Source: VYFG01 sp965248685 (lineage in GTDB: Bacteria; Pseudomonadota; Gammaproteobacteria; Arenicellales; Poriferihabitantaceae). From it: 64,000 bases of DNA. The position numbers and the translations under genes were made by a program. A model generated the notes under the pieces. It was not told the DNA's origin and did no database searches. It was given only the letters and a program-made list of their open reading frames with translations. Each line of letters opens with the position of its first letter. Position 1 is the first letter of the stretch. The stretch is from assembly GCA_965248685.1 (NCBI GenBank), contig CBDFKC010000004.1, positions 186,001 to 250,000 on the forward strand, given 5' to 3'. This document shows, in pieces, positions 35,284-44,715 of this stretch.

Positions 35284-36825
35284 ATGGCCCGATCTGGGAA
35301 AGTTAGCTCATCTGTCCAGCAAGTTCCAGGGAAGCCCAGCTACTGGCTGACCCGGTTTATCTTTTTGCGAGGGATGGGGTTCGTCTATTTTTTCGCATTT
35401 TTAAGCGCGGCACTACAGGCGATTCCTTTATACGGGGAAACCGGATTGTTGCCAGTGGGTAATTTCCTGAGCGCTATCGATAAAGGGTCGCTATTTCAGA
35501 ATTTTGTCGAGAACCCTACACTTTTCTGGTTGCATCGCTCGGACAACTTTTTATTGGTTTTAGCCTGGGCTGGCGCCGGGCTGTCGTTACTGGTGTTAAT
35601 CGGCTATGCCAACAGCATCATCATGTTTTGTCTTTGGATTATGTATATGTCTTACGTCAATATAGGGCAATTATTCTATGGCTTTGGCTGGGAGATTCAG
35701 ACCCTGGAGATCGGTTTCCTATGCATATTCCTGGTTCCACTTTTTGACTGGAGGCCGTTTTCAAAGCGGGAACCCCCACTCCCAGTAATCTGGCTATTCA
35801 GATGGTTTATTTTCCGCTTTTATCTTGGCGCCGGTTTGATCAAATTGAGGGGTTCCGAATGCTGGGATGATTTTACCTGCCTGTACTACCATTTCGAGAC
35901 CCAGCCTATTCCAAATCCATTAAGCCCGGTTATGCATTTCTTGCCCCATGCTATTCACAGGGGTGGCGTAATGTTTACCGAGTTTCTCCAGGTGATCGCT
36001 GCATTTATGGTGTTTTATCCACGAATATTGCGAATTAGCGCAGGCATTATCTTCCTGATCTTTCAGTCAACCCTGATCCTCACAGGCAACTATGCTTTTT
36101 TTAACTGGATAACTCTGGTGCCGGCCCTGATGCTGTTTGATGACCGGTTCCTGCAGCGGGTGTTTCCGCAAAAACTGGTGAACATCGCGGGCTCTGCTCA
36201 GCATCACCATAAACCCTTTTCGCTGGTACAGAACAACCTGGTCTATATGCTGTTTGGTATTTTATTATGGATGAGCGTTCCGGTGGTTGCCAACTTGATT
36301 TCCAAGGAACAGGTGATGAATCGGTCATTCAATCGCTGGAGCCTGGTTAATACCTACGGCGCATTTGGCGCGGTTGATACCGTGCGTTATGAATTGGTTA
36401 TTGCGGGCACGTCCGACGCGGTTGTTAGTGACACTACGGTCTGGAGAGAGTACGAATTTCTTGCCAAGCCGACCAATATCGACCGCGCGCTACCTATACT
36501 GGCGCCCTATCAGCCGAGGATTGACTGGCAAATCTGGTTTGCTGCGAAATCGAGTTCTAACAGGCAAAATTGGTTGATTCATCTGATATGGAAATTTCTG
36601 CACAACGACCAACAGGCGTTATGCCTGATTAAATATAATCCGTTTGCTGATTCTCCGCCCATATATATTAAAGTTGACCGTTACATTTACAAATTTGCTG
36701 AACCCTCTTCAACCCATACCTGGGAACGGACATTTGTCGATTCATGGCTAATTCCTTTGAGCAAGCAAAATCAATCCCTGCGGCAGTTTATCGAACAGAA
36801 TAACTGGGAGAACTATGAAAACTAA
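35284..36825 (+). CDS. Lipase-maturation-factor-like membrane protein
   Basis: 513 residues. The N-terminal two thirds hold about eight hydrophobic helices with the LMF1/HTTM-type pattern (FLRGMGFVYFFAFLSAALQA, then QTLEIGFLCIFLVPLFDWRP and FRFYLGAGLIKLRGSECWDD, where the family's conserved Lys-Leu-Arg and Trp-Asp lie). NWITLVPALMLFDDRFL is another LMF hallmark. In animals LMF1 helps lipase folding in the ER; the bacterial role is not known. The soluble tail (about 340-513) is also family-like. It forms a pair with the DCC-family gene 23 bp downstream, a recurring association. Confidence 0.82.
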   Translation: MARSGKVSSSVQQVPGKPSYWLTRFIFLRGMGFVYFFAFLSAALQAIPLYGETGLLPVGNFLSAIDKGSLFQNFVENPTLFWLHRSDNFLLVLAWAGAGLSLLVLIGYANSIIMFCLWIMYMSYVNIGQLFYGFGWEIQTLEIGFLCIFLVPLFDWRPFSKREPPLPVIWLFRWFIFRFYLGAGLIKLRGSECWDDFTCLYYHFETQPIPNPLSPVMHFLPHAIHRGGVMFTEFLQVIAAFMVFYPRILRISAGIIFLIFQSTLILTGNYAFFNWITLVPALMLFDDRFLQRVFPQKLVNIAGSAQHHHKPFSLVQNNLVYMLFGILLWMSVPVVANLISKEQVMNRSFNRWSLVNTYGAFGAVDTVRYELVIAGTSDAVVSDTTVWREYEFLAKPTNIDRALPILAPYQPRIDWQIWFAAKSSSNRQNWLIHLIWKFLHNDQQALCLIKYNPFADSPPIYIKVDRYIYKFAEPSSTHTWERTFVDSWLIPLSKQNQSLRQFIEQNNWENYEN

Positions 36826-36848
36826 TTACAGTTCGCAAATAGATTAAG

Positions 36849-37256
36849 GTGAAACGCCAGGAAATTTTGCTAGTCTATGACAAGGAATGTCCAGCCTGCG
36901 ATAACTATTGTCAGGTTATCAGGATAAATAAATCGGTGGGTGACCTGAAAATTATTAATGCCAGGGATCAATCAGAAGTTATGGACGAAATTACCGGGGC
37001 GGGACTCGATATTGATCAAGGTATGGTGCTCAAAATGGGGGGCGTTCTGTATTACGGCGCTGATGCGATTCACGCACTCGCATTAATCAGCAGTCGGGTT
37101 GGAATTATTAATCGGCTGAACTATTTAATTTTCCGATCCAGAAAAGGCGCCCGATTTATTTACCCAATATTGCGGGGTTGTCGAAATCTCCTGCTGAAAC
37201 TACTGGGCAAAACCAAAATCAATAATTTAGAACTGCCTGGTCACAACAAATTTTAA
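36849..37256 (+). CDS. DCC-family (DUF393) thiol-disulfide oxidoreductase-like protein
   Basis: 135 residues. The signature is LLVYDKECPACDNYCQV near the start, with C-x-x-C in a thioredoxin-like position (the family is named for D-x-x-C-x-x-C). ALALISSRVGIINRLNYLIF is a hydrophobic helix common in the family. It likely handles thiol redox linked to its LMF-like neighbour. GTG start at 36849 preceded by a weak AAGG. It is the last gene of the + strand block; the convergent aminotransferase gene ends 16 bp away. Confidence 0.82.
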   Translation: MKRQEILLVYDKECPACDNYCQVIRINKSVGDLKIINARDQSEVMDEITGAGLDIDQGMVLKMGGVLYYGADAIHALALISSRVGIINRLNYLIFRSRKGARFIYPILRGCRNLLLKLLGKTKINNLELPGHNKF

Positions 37257-37272
37257 TCTACCTGGGCCGAGT

Positions 37273-38421
37273 TTATGCTGCAGTTGCCGTCCCCTGTATC
37301 TCCTGAATCGCGGCAATACAGCGTTCAACGTCCTGGGAATCATTATGCAAATGGGTAGAAATACGCACTCGACCGAAATTGGCATAGGCGCCCCAAACCA
37401 GAATGTTTTTGCGGTCCAACGCTTCGCGCAGGGCATTAACATCCGGCGCCATAAAACAGACATTTCCAGCCCGGTCCTGGTCATCCTCAGGGGTCATAAG
37501 TTCCCAGCCTAACTGCTTTATTCCCTGCAGTGCGATGTTGCTCAGGGCGAGGGCATGTTGTTCAATCTTCTGGGCGCCCAAAGACAATAAGTGATCAAGC
37601 GCATTGTCGAGAATATAAATAGAGATAAATCCAGGATTACCCGGTAGAAATCGATCGGCGCTTTCATGCAGGGTGAAGGCCGATGGATCCTTCCAACCGC
37701 CACTTCTGGCGACGCTGTTCCAGCCAATGAAAGGCGGTTGAAAATTGGGTAGTCGTTCTCGATTCCAATAAAAGACCGCTGCCCCATGAACTCCGAGCAT
37801 CCATTTGTAACAACTCGAAACCATAATATCGGCATAACTTGCCTCCACTGATACAACCCCGGCGGCATGGGTTGCGTCAAGTAACAGCAATGCGTTCGAT
37901 GATCGCACCAGGCGAGATAATCCGATAAGATTCACCCTCTGCCCGGTGAACATACTGACATGACTAATGGCGACAACCCGGGTTCGGTGGTCAATCTTTG
38001 CAGCAATGTCTTCCAGAGAAATAAACCAGTTGTCGTGCTCTACGATGCGTAATTCGACACCGCGATCCTCCAGCCTGGTCCAGGGCAGTACATCGGAGGG
38101 AAATTCCACGTCCGCAACTACAACATTGTCTCCTGGTTGCCAGTCGAGTCCATAGGTTACGTTATTAATACCTTCTGAGGCGCTCGACAGAAACGTGATA
38201 TCCCGCGCATCCACGGAAAACAGCTCAGCACATTTTTGCTGCGCTCGAACCATTACATTTTGTTCCTTATCCCTGGCGGTCTCTCCGGCGCCTTTATCCC
38301 GCATAAACTGGGTGATCACATCCTGATGTGATTTGAGCATCGGTGACTCGCCGCCGGTTGCCAGATTGATGACATTATTCAGTCCGATAAACTGTTCCTT
38401 GGGAATCAATGGTTCGATCAT
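37273..38421 (-). CDS. Class V aminotransferase / cysteine-desulfurase-like PLP enzyme
   Basis: 382 residues. PLP-binding residues: D182 and H185 in LLLLDATHAAGVV, and Schiff-base K206 in VSSCYKWMLGVHG. TFLSSASEGINNVTYGLDW is the N-terminal cofactor-phosphate segment. No conserved active-site cysteine loop of IscS type is visible, so an aminotransferase, isopenicillin-N-epimerase-like or lyase role is more likely than desulfurase. ATG 38421 is preferred; a TTG 72 nt upstream would add an unlikely hydrophilic leader. It is divergent from the DUF1989 gene. Confidence 0.87.
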   Translation of the reverse strand: MIEPLIPKEQFIGLNNVINLATGGESPMLKSHQDVITQFMRDKGAGETARDKEQNVMVRAQQKCAELFSVDARDITFLSSASEGINNVTYGLDWQPGDNVVVADVEFPSDVLPWTRLEDRGVELRIVEHDNWFISLEDIAAKIDHRTRVVAISHVSMFTGQRVNLIGLSRLVRSSNALLLLDATHAAGVVSVEASYADIMVSSCYKWMLGVHGAAVFYWNRERLPNFQPPFIGWNSVARSGGWKDPSAFTLHESADRFLPGNPGFISIYILDNALDHLLSLGAQKIEQHALALSNIALQGIKQLGWELMTPEDDQDRAGNVCFMAPDVNALREALDRKNILVWGAYANFGRVRISTHLHNDSQDVERCIAAIQEIQGTATAA

Positions 38422-38538
38422 GGATAGTGCTATTGATGAGTGGATTGTAGAAACGTTAACTATTGTCTTATCATAAATACGCCAGCGCAACAAAAAGGTT
38501 ATAGTTAAAAATCCTTTGATTCAAACTGAAAGACTAAT

Positions 38539-39144
38539 GTGAAATCGACTGGTAGACCGATAGAAATTGCGGGTGGACATGCCACGGCACTAAATCTCGG
38601 CGTTCGCGAGCGCGCGCGAATTATCAATTTGGAGGGGTCCCAGGTGGTCGATGCCTGGGCTTTTTGTCAGGCAGATTTGACCGAGTTTTTGTCCAATGAG
38701 CATACCCGATCCTGTCTCGAGAAACTTATTCCTGCCAGTGGAGACTCTTTGTATTCCAACCTACGCCGGCCTATATTAAAAATTGTCGAAGATACTTCCC
38801 CCGGAGTGCACGATCTGTTGTTGTCGGCCTGTGATGAGGCGCGTTATCAATTGCTGGGTCATAAAGGTTACCATCGAAATTGTGCGGATAATCTGCGCGA
38901 GTCGATGGCGCAGCTGGGTCATTCTATTGTGGAAGTGCCAAGTCCATTTAACCTTTTCGAAAACGTCAGAATTGGCCAGGATGGCAGCCTTTCCATCGAG
39001 CCTCCTGTGGTACAAGCAGGCGAAGGTATTACCCTTGAAGCGGAGCAGGATATTGTCCTGGTTTTATCTTCCTGCCCGATGGATATTGCATTGACCAACG
39101 GTCCTGATCTACGGGCTAAACCGTTTTCCGTTGAGCAATTGTAG
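38539..39144 (+). CDS. DUF1989 protein (urea-carboxylase-associated type)
   Basis: 201 residues. Family marks: IIEIAGGHATALNLGVRERA-like start, NLEGSQVVDAWAFCQADLTE, the histidine segment SNEHTRSCLEKLIPASGDSL, GVHDLLLSACDEARY and the cysteine/histidine-containing HRNCADNLRESMAQLG, and DIVLVLSSCPMDIALTNG. DUF1989 proteins accompany urea carboxylase, allophanate and guanidine metabolism, but no such genes are near here. GTG start at 38539. It is divergent from the class V aminotransferase gene over 117 bp; both may act in nitrogen metabolism. Confidence 0.85.
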   Translation: MKSTGRPIEIAGGHATALNLGVRERARIINLEGSQVVDAWAFCQADLTEFLSNEHTRSCLEKLIPASGDSLYSNLRRPILKIVEDTSPGVHDLLLSACDEARYQLLGHKGYHRNCADNLRESMAQLGHSIVEVPSPFNLFENVRIGQDGSLSIEPPVVQAGEGITLEAEQDIVLVLSSCPMDIALTNGPDLRAKPFSVEQL

Positions 39145-39176
39145 TGAAAACACGGTATGCCTGACTGGAACTGATT

Positions 39177-39869
39177 CTACTGCCGAAGCAGTTCAATTAT
39201 TTCCGGGTAGCCTCGGCTGCGTGCATGGTCAAGTGGTGTGGTTCCCTGTCTGTCACCGATGGTACGGTTCGCTCCGGCTTCCACCAGGGCCCGCACCGTA
39301 GCGATGTGGTTCGGACCTCCATCTCCCAGAATAACCGCCTCGATCAGTGCGGTCCATCCCAAATTATTGACGTGATCCAGCGGTGCCCCAGCGGCAATTA
39401 ATTCTCCAACGACCTTAAAATGGCCGAGATGGGAGGCTGCGATCAAGGCTGTGCCATCGTAAGGACTGGTGACATTTCCGGCATTAGCGCCTAGGGATAG
39501 TCCGATAGAAACCAGTTCAATATCATTGGCCACGGCGGCAATAGTAATCATGTCATAAGCCTGATGCTCCAGGGCATTTAAATCGGCCCCCGCCATCGCC
39601 AATGCGCGAACCGCCTGGTCCCTTGACGCAAATGTTGCGATATGAAGTGGCGTTTGGCCGGCTTGATCGCGCTGTTCAAGATTCGCGCCACCGGCCACCA
39701 GGTTTTGTATGGCCCTGACATCTCCCTGATAGGCAGCTTGATGGAGCCCGCGGTAGTTTTCAATTTGATCTTCCGAAGGCGGGTTTTGCGCCCAGTTAAC
39801 ACCAACAGAACTCATTCCCAGGGTCAACCAGAGTGGAATATAGACAGCCAGGTTCCAAATACTTTTCAT
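39177..39869 (-). CDS. Exported ankyrin-repeat protein
   Basis: 230 residues. A signal peptide (residues 1-27, IWNLAVYIPLWLTLGMSSVG, cleavage near WAQ) is followed by five ankyrin units from about residue 38: YRGLHQAAYQGDVRAIQNLV, GQTPLHIATFASRDQAVRAL, AYDMITIAAVANDIELVSIG, DGTALIAASHLGHFKVVGEL and GWTALIEAVILGDGGPNHIA, then a last capping unit GTTPLDHARSRGYPEIIELL. A periplasmic protein-protein interaction role is likely; periplasmic ankyrins often pair with catalase or toxin-immunity genes, neither present here. It converges with DUF1989 (32 bp between stops). Confidence 0.87.
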   Translation of the reverse strand: MKSIWNLAVYIPLWLTLGMSSVGVNWAQNPPSEDQIENYRGLHQAAYQGDVRAIQNLVAGGANLEQRDQAGQTPLHIATFASRDQAVRALAMAGADLNALEHQAYDMITIAAVANDIELVSIGLSLGANAGNVTSPYDGTALIAASHLGHFKVVGELIAAGAPLDHVNNLGWTALIEAVILGDGGPNHIATVRALVEAGANRTIGDRQGTTPLDHARSRGYPEIIELLRQ

Positions 39870-40030
39870 CGCGTTAACTCTTGATTTTAATCACCACGTT
39901 TTCGACTATCACTATGGTTCAGCATCAGCTGGCGTAATTCTACTCTTGTTTGAAACTATACATATCACCCCGCCGTTTAGCGGTCTATAATCGCCATCCG
40001 ATATTCGCTGACAATAACAAAAATGGGGTT

Positions 40031-40972
40031 ATGCCAAAACTTCGTTTCCTGCCATATATCCTGATTCTAGGCGCCGGCGTGATCTGGGGGTCTACTTTTT
40101 CCCTGACGCTGATAGCCACCAGTGGTGGCGGGCATCCGCTGGCATTAGCCGCGTGGCAAGTGATAATTAGCAGTATTTTCCTTGCACTGCTTTGTTTGGT
40201 AACCGGGACCACCGCATTTAATCCGAAGAATATCGGTTGCTATACGGTATTGGCGGTCATTGGAATTTCTATTCCCAATGTTCTTTATTATAACGCCGCG
40301 CCTCATCTCTCCGCTGGAATTCTATCCATTACCATTTCTACTGTCCCGCTGTTTACCTATGGCATCATGCTTCTGCTGCGTTTCGAATCTTTAGTGATCA
40401 GGCGGGCTTTCGGTATTGTGCTCGGAATGGTGGCTATATTGCTACTGGTACTTCCTGATCACGGCCTGGAAAGTTCGGACGCAAGTTTTTGGATTCTGGC
40501 GGTTATGTTGTGCGCGATATTGTATTCCGTTGAGAATGTTTATATTTCAAAAGGCGTGAGCGATCAGATCGATGTTCGTGAGCTATTGACCGGCTCCAAT
40601 ATTATAGCGATATTTATCCTTGTGCCCGTCACGTTATGGATGGATGTTGGAGAGCCGGTTTCCTGGTTATTCAGCACCCCTGGCTGGGCGATCACGGGTG
40701 TGGGAATAACGAGCGCGCTGGCTTATATGATGTTTTTCTATACGATAAAAATTTCGGGTCCGGTATTTGCCAGCCAGTGTGGCTATATTATTACTATTTC
40801 GGGAGTGCTTTGGGGCATTCTGATTTTTTCCGAACAACATTCGCTGTGGATATGGTCGTCGGTGGTAGTGTTGATGGTCGGCCTTGCCCTGGTGTCCCCA
40901 GAAGATGGGGCAGATCGAGATGTTGAGACGCACAATGAAACCGCAGAAATAGAGGCAAGCAAAACCCGCTAA
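40031..40972 (+). CDS. EamA/DMT-family transporter
   Basis: 313 residues, ten predicted helices in two EamA repeats. The first repeat begins LPYILILGAGVIWGSTFSLT; the second includes SFWILAVMLCAILYSVENVY. YIITISGVLWGILIFSEQHS is the closing EamA motif. Inner-membrane metabolite exporter, substrate unknown. ATG 40031, with GGGG just upstream, is preferred over 39950, which would add 27 hydrophilic residues. Followed 45 bp later by the 2OG-oxygenase-like gene on the same strand. Confidence 0.88.
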   Translation: MPKLRFLPYILILGAGVIWGSTFSLTLIATSGGGHPLALAAWQVIISSIFLALLCLVTGTTAFNPKNIGCYTVLAVIGISIPNVLYYNAAPHLSAGILSITISTVPLFTYGIMLLLRFESLVIRRAFGIVLGMVAILLLVLPDHGLESSDASFWILAVMLCAILYSVENVYISKGVSDQIDVRELLTGSNIIAIFILVPVTLWMDVGEPVSWLFSTPGWAITGVGITSALAYMMFFYTIKISGPVFASQCGYIITISGVLWGILIFSEQHSLWIWSSVVVLMVGLALVSPEDGADRDVETHNETAEIEASKTR

Positions 40973-41017
40973 CGGGTGTAGAATATTTATTCCGCCAGGT
41001 ATAACAACAGGTGCAAC

Positions 41018-42037
41018 ATGCTCGCTCAGTCTTTGGCTTTCCCGGATTCCCTGCCCCACGGCTATCAATGTTTTGAGGACGAATTTCAATACGATCCGGA
41101 CAAACATTTGGCTCCTTCGCTGCCAGACAGGGTCTGGTCATTGGCGGAGTTTGGTTATACGCCAGGCGAAATCGAATCCTGCGCATCCCCGGTGGCAGTT
41201 ACGTCTCCCTTTAGACTGCTTTCTGATGAAGGTGTAAAAGTTCTGCATCAGATAGCGACTCGGCTCAAGTCTCAGCAAACCAATATTGCGGGCAGTCGGG
41301 TACCGGCACATTTGGCCGGAGGGGTTTACCGATCGAAATTCTTGCGGGATTTTTGTGCCTGTCCTGAAGTACTCAGGCATATGTCGGCAATCGCAGGAAC
41401 CACCCTGGCTAGCCATTCAATGCCCTCTCAACAGCTCTATATTAACTATGCGCCGAGAGATCTTTCGAAAGCGGTTGATAGCTGGCATTACGACGGTATT
41501 GGTTTTGATTACGTACTGATGTTGAGCGATCCAGCCAAACTACAGGGAGGGAATTTTGAATACTTCAAAGGAACAAAATTTGAAATAGCCAAAATGTTTG
41601 ATCGGGCGGTGCACCAGGTCCGATATGGTATTAAACAGGACTTACCCCAGGATCGGGTGATAAAAGTAGCCTTTCCAGCTGCCGGGTATGCTGTTTTTCA
41701 GCAGGGAAACATGGTGGTTCATCGCGCTGCCAAGCTGGATGCACCAGGTGACCGTATTACCATTGTTCCGGGCATGGTTTCACTGGATGTTAGCGTGCCC
41801 GACCCTACCGCAAAACACGATATACCCCATTATCAGGAACCAGGAATTGTTAACGAGTTAGGCCGCCATAGTGTCTGGCTGGCCCAGGCTAAACTGGCGA
41901 ATCTGATTGAATCCATAGGACTGAACGAGGATCCCGATGCACTGTGTCAGGAACTTCAACGGGCGATATCGGATGTTACCGAAGCGGTAAAGTATATTGG
42001 CGCTACCGACCAACCTTTAAAGGAATCCCAGGAATAG
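41018..42037 (+). CDS. Putative Fe(II)/2-oxoglutarate-type oxygenase, unassigned family
   Basis: 339 residues, soluble. I do not recognise a named family, but the core fits a double-stranded beta-helix oxygenase: H157 and D159 in DSWHYDGIGFDYVLML, H235 in GNMVVHRAAK, and R246 in GDRITIVPGM, with the correct order and spacing. GGNFEYFKGTKFE between them resembles the loop seen in PhyH/prolyl-hydroxylase relatives. The N-terminal about 120 residues are unmatched. Substrate unknown. It lies 45 bp after the EamA transporter gene, so enzyme and exporter may be co-expressed. Confidence 0.68.
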   Translation: MLAQSLAFPDSLPHGYQCFEDEFQYDPDKHLAPSLPDRVWSLAEFGYTPGEIESCASPVAVTSPFRLLSDEGVKVLHQIATRLKSQQTNIAGSRVPAHLAGGVYRSKFLRDFCACPEVLRHMSAIAGTTLASHSMPSQQLYINYAPRDLSKAVDSWHYDGIGFDYVLMLSDPAKLQGGNFEYFKGTKFEIAKMFDRAVHQVRYGIKQDLPQDRVIKVAFPAAGYAVFQQGNMVVHRAAKLDAPGDRITIVPGMVSLDVSVPDPTAKHDIPHYQEPGIVNELGRHSVWLAQAKLANLIESIGLNEDPDALCQELQRAISDVTEAVKYIGATDQPLKESQE

Positions 42038-42110
42038 CAGATAAAAGCTGCCCCGGGTTCAATCAGTCCATGGCCCGATCGAATTGATATTATTCAGAAT
42101 CCGGCCGGAA

Positions 42111-42734
42111 TTAACTTAGGTGATAAGAAGTCTCTATCGACCGGCGTAAATTTTTCTCGGCCAATTGTCCACGCAGCTGATGACCGAACATTAAAGCGAT
42201 CAGAATTCCGCCGGCAACGGCGACTAGGTAGACCCCGAAAAACACCGAATAGGCCTGGGTAAATGGCAGGCCCAGATCAATATCCCTAAGAGCACCGAGG
42301 ACGATTGGCGTAATCCAGGAAATCGTGGAGATTGCACCTGAGGCCAGCATCAGATTTTGTTTCCCGATGCCGATACCGTGAAAAATTGTTTTACCGATAT
42401 TGCCTTTGATCGCAGGCAATACCACCATATGTATGTAAATTCCATTGAGGGTGAGGACGGCGACGATAGATAATTTGGCCCATATCTTGGGATTCGCGAA
42501 TGCCTCCGGACCGATAGCCGCCAAGTAAGACAAGAATATTAAACCGGTCGACCATAGAAATGCCAGACCGACGAAGGTAATCCTGGTAGCGAATTCGATA
42601 AATTGATACATGCCCCTCGATATACGATGGGTGACGCAGAATTTCATCACCACTAAATCAAGGAAAAATGCAGCCCCGGCCCCCAGTGCCAGACCTATAA
42701 GATGAATCAATAATATGACAGTTGTATATTCCAT
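42111..42734 (-). CDS. Small integral membrane protein of unknown function
   Basis: 207 residues with about five to six helices (VILLIHLIGLALGAGAAFFL, ITFVGLAFLWSTGLIFLSYL, AKLSIVAVLTLNGIYIHMVV, ASGAISTISWITPIVLGALR, VFFGVYLVAVAGGILIALMF). The helix histidines (LIHLIG, GIYIHMVV, FHGIGIG) recall haem- or copper-binding DUF2269/CopD-like membrane proteins, but I cannot assign it. Convergent with the oxygenase gene; 402 bp separate it from the aldehyde dehydrogenase gene. Confidence 0.7.
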   Translation of the reverse strand: MEYTTVILLIHLIGLALGAGAAFFLDLVVMKFCVTHRISRGMYQFIEFATRITFVGLAFLWSTGLIFLSYLAAIGPEAFANPKIWAKLSIVAVLTLNGIYIHMVVLPAIKGNIGKTIFHGIGIGKQNLMLASGAISTISWITPIVLGALRDIDLGLPFTQAYSVFFGVYLVAVAGGILIALMFGHQLRGQLAEKNLRRSIETSYHLS

Positions 42735-43136
42735 GATGCCCCCATCGGAATTAGTTTTTGGTCAATTTTTATTACACGCTATTTTCGATTGGCCAAAAAA
42801 AAGCCGAACCGCAGTTAATGCAGTCGACTGGGCCATCTTATTTATTATTGTTGACCGTCTCCCTAATACAACTCCCCCGATTAACGTCACATTTCGATAG
42901 ATCAGCAGAATGTGTTAACCGTTAATAACAACCCATAGGCTACGCGCATTTTCCGCTAAGATCAAGAATTTCATTGAACAGATGCGTAAAAACCCAAAAT
43001 TCGTGGGAAATACCATTGTAAATTTCAGAACGGAGTCCAAAGGACAGTTAGAATCCGGGCGATACAACTGGTTACCAAAAATTTAGCCCTGATTGATCCA
43101 CGACTACTCCAACTTGAACCCACTTAAACAAAACCC
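42735..43136. other. 402-bp intergenic region without a gene
   Basis: The region separates the divergent membrane-protein and aldehyde-dehydrogenase genes and must hold their promoters. It is AT-rich with an A8 run near 42794. I see no open frame with coding character, no strong hairpin and no repeat. Confidence 0.5.
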
Positions 43137-44567
43137 ATGAAAAAATATCTGGACTTCTATATCGATGGCAATTGGGTCGAACCGGTCCATCCCAAGACCA
43201 TTGAGGTAATCAACCCGGCTACCGAGCAACCATTTACCATGGTCAGCGTTGGCTCGAGTGAAGATGTGGATCTGGCAGTGCAGGCGGCGCGCAAAGCCTT
43301 CGCCAGTTATTCAACCTGGTCTATAGCGGAACGCAGCCAGTTACTGGAAAGTATTCTGGCGCAATACCAAAAACGAATCGGCGACGTAGGTGATGCCATC
43401 ATGGGTGAACTGGGGGCACCCCGATATTTGGCTCATGGTGCCCAGTCGGTCACCGGCCTGAATCATATTAAGAGCGCAATCAAATCCCTCAATTCATTCA
43501 AATTTGAAAGCGAGGTTGAAGGAAAAATAATCCGCCATGAGGCCATCGGTGTATGCGGCATGATCACGCCATGGAATTGGCCGATCAATCAGATCGCGTC
43601 CAAAGTAAGTCCGGCCCTGGCCGCTGGATGCACCATGCTACTAAAACCCAGCGAAATCGCGCCAGTCAGTGGATTGGTATTTGCTGAGATATTGCACGAG
43701 GCAGGGGTGCCTGCGGGGGTTTTCAATCTGGTTAATGGTCTTGGCGTATGCGTTGGTGAAGCGATGTCAGCCCATCCGGATATTGATATGATGTCATTTA
43801 CCGGATCAACCCGAGGTGGAATCGCGGTAGCGAAAGCAGCGGCAAACACGGTCAAACGAGTTGGCCAGGAATTGGGCGGCAAGTCGGCTAACATTATCCT
43901 GGACGACGCCGATATCGCGGCAGAAGTCGGCAGGGGGGTTCACTACGTGATGAATAACAGCGGACAATCCTGCAATGCGCCGACTCGCATGTTGGTGCCC
44001 AACGATAAAATGGATCAGGCCATTGCGGCCGCGAAAAAGGCTGTAATGGATGTCACAGTGGGAGACCCTGCCCAGGAAGGTACTGAGATTGGTCCGGTTA
44101 TTAGCGCTGCCCAGTTCGATAAGATTCAGGGGCTGATCCAGTCTGGAATCAATGAAGAGGCGGAACTGATAGCGGGTGGAACCGGTAAACCGGCAGGCCT
44201 TGATACCGGTTACTACATCAAACCAACGATATTTGCCCGGGTAAACAATGACATGATCATTTCCAGGGAGGAAATCTTTGGCCCGGTATTGGTAATCCTT
44301 GGCTATGACGATGAAGACCAGGCTGTCGAGATTGCAAACGATACCGACTATGGTCTGGCGGCCTACGTCAGTTCGGGTGATTTTGATCACGCCAGAGCGG
44401 TAGCCAACAGATTGCGCGCTGGACAGGTTCATATCAATTATCGATCTGGAGATACTGACACACCTTTTGGTGGCTACAAACAATCGGGTAACGGGCGAGA
44501 AAAAGGGCTTTGGGGTTTGCAGGAGTTTTTAGAGGTTAAGGCGATTACCGGATATCAACCGGGCTGA
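43137..44567 (+). CDS. NAD(P)-dependent aldehyde dehydrogenase
   Basis: 476 residues, normal for the superfamily. N147 in ITPWNWPINQ, the general base E245 in GQELGGKSANIIL and the nucleophile C279 in NNSGQSCNAPTRM are all present, as is REEIFGPVLVILGYDDED and PFGGYKQSGNGREKG. It oxidises an aldehyde to its acid in the cytoplasm; the substrate is unknown. It has its own promoter region upstream; cinA follows 148 bp later. Confidence 0.94.
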   Translation: MKKYLDFYIDGNWVEPVHPKTIEVINPATEQPFTMVSVGSSEDVDLAVQAARKAFASYSTWSIAERSQLLESILAQYQKRIGDVGDAIMGELGAPRYLAHGAQSVTGLNHIKSAIKSLNSFKFESEVEGKIIRHEAIGVCGMITPWNWPINQIASKVSPALAAGCTMLLKPSEIAPVSGLVFAEILHEAGVPAGVFNLVNGLGVCVGEAMSAHPDIDMMSFTGSTRGGIAVAKAAANTVKRVGQELGGKSANIILDDADIAAEVGRGVHYVMNNSGQSCNAPTRMLVPNDKMDQAIAAAKKAVMDVTVGDPAQEGTEIGPVISAAQFDKIQGLIQSGINEEAELIAGGTGKPAGLDTGYYIKPTIFARVNNDMIISREEIFGPVLVILGYDDEDQAVEIANDTDYGLAAYVSSGDFDHARAVANRLRAGQVHINYRSGDTDTPFGGYKQSGNGREKGLWGLQEFLEVKAITGYQPG

Positions 44568-44715
44568 CCTTCGGCGAAAAAGCCGATTGCCTATAAGGGT
44601 TTTACCCGTACCCGATAGATTCTGTATCCGGCTGACTATTCCAATTAAACTATTTTGGCAATCGCCAAAATTCGCATAAGATACCGCTCTTGGCTATTGT
44701 TCGCCCGACCTAATA

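Noticed and set aside
44571..44586. Possible terminator TCGGC-GAAAAA-GCCGA after the aldehyde dehydrogenase
   Set aside because: Only a 5-bp stem with no T run after it; the next GGGTTTTACCC is even weaker. Not strong enough to call.
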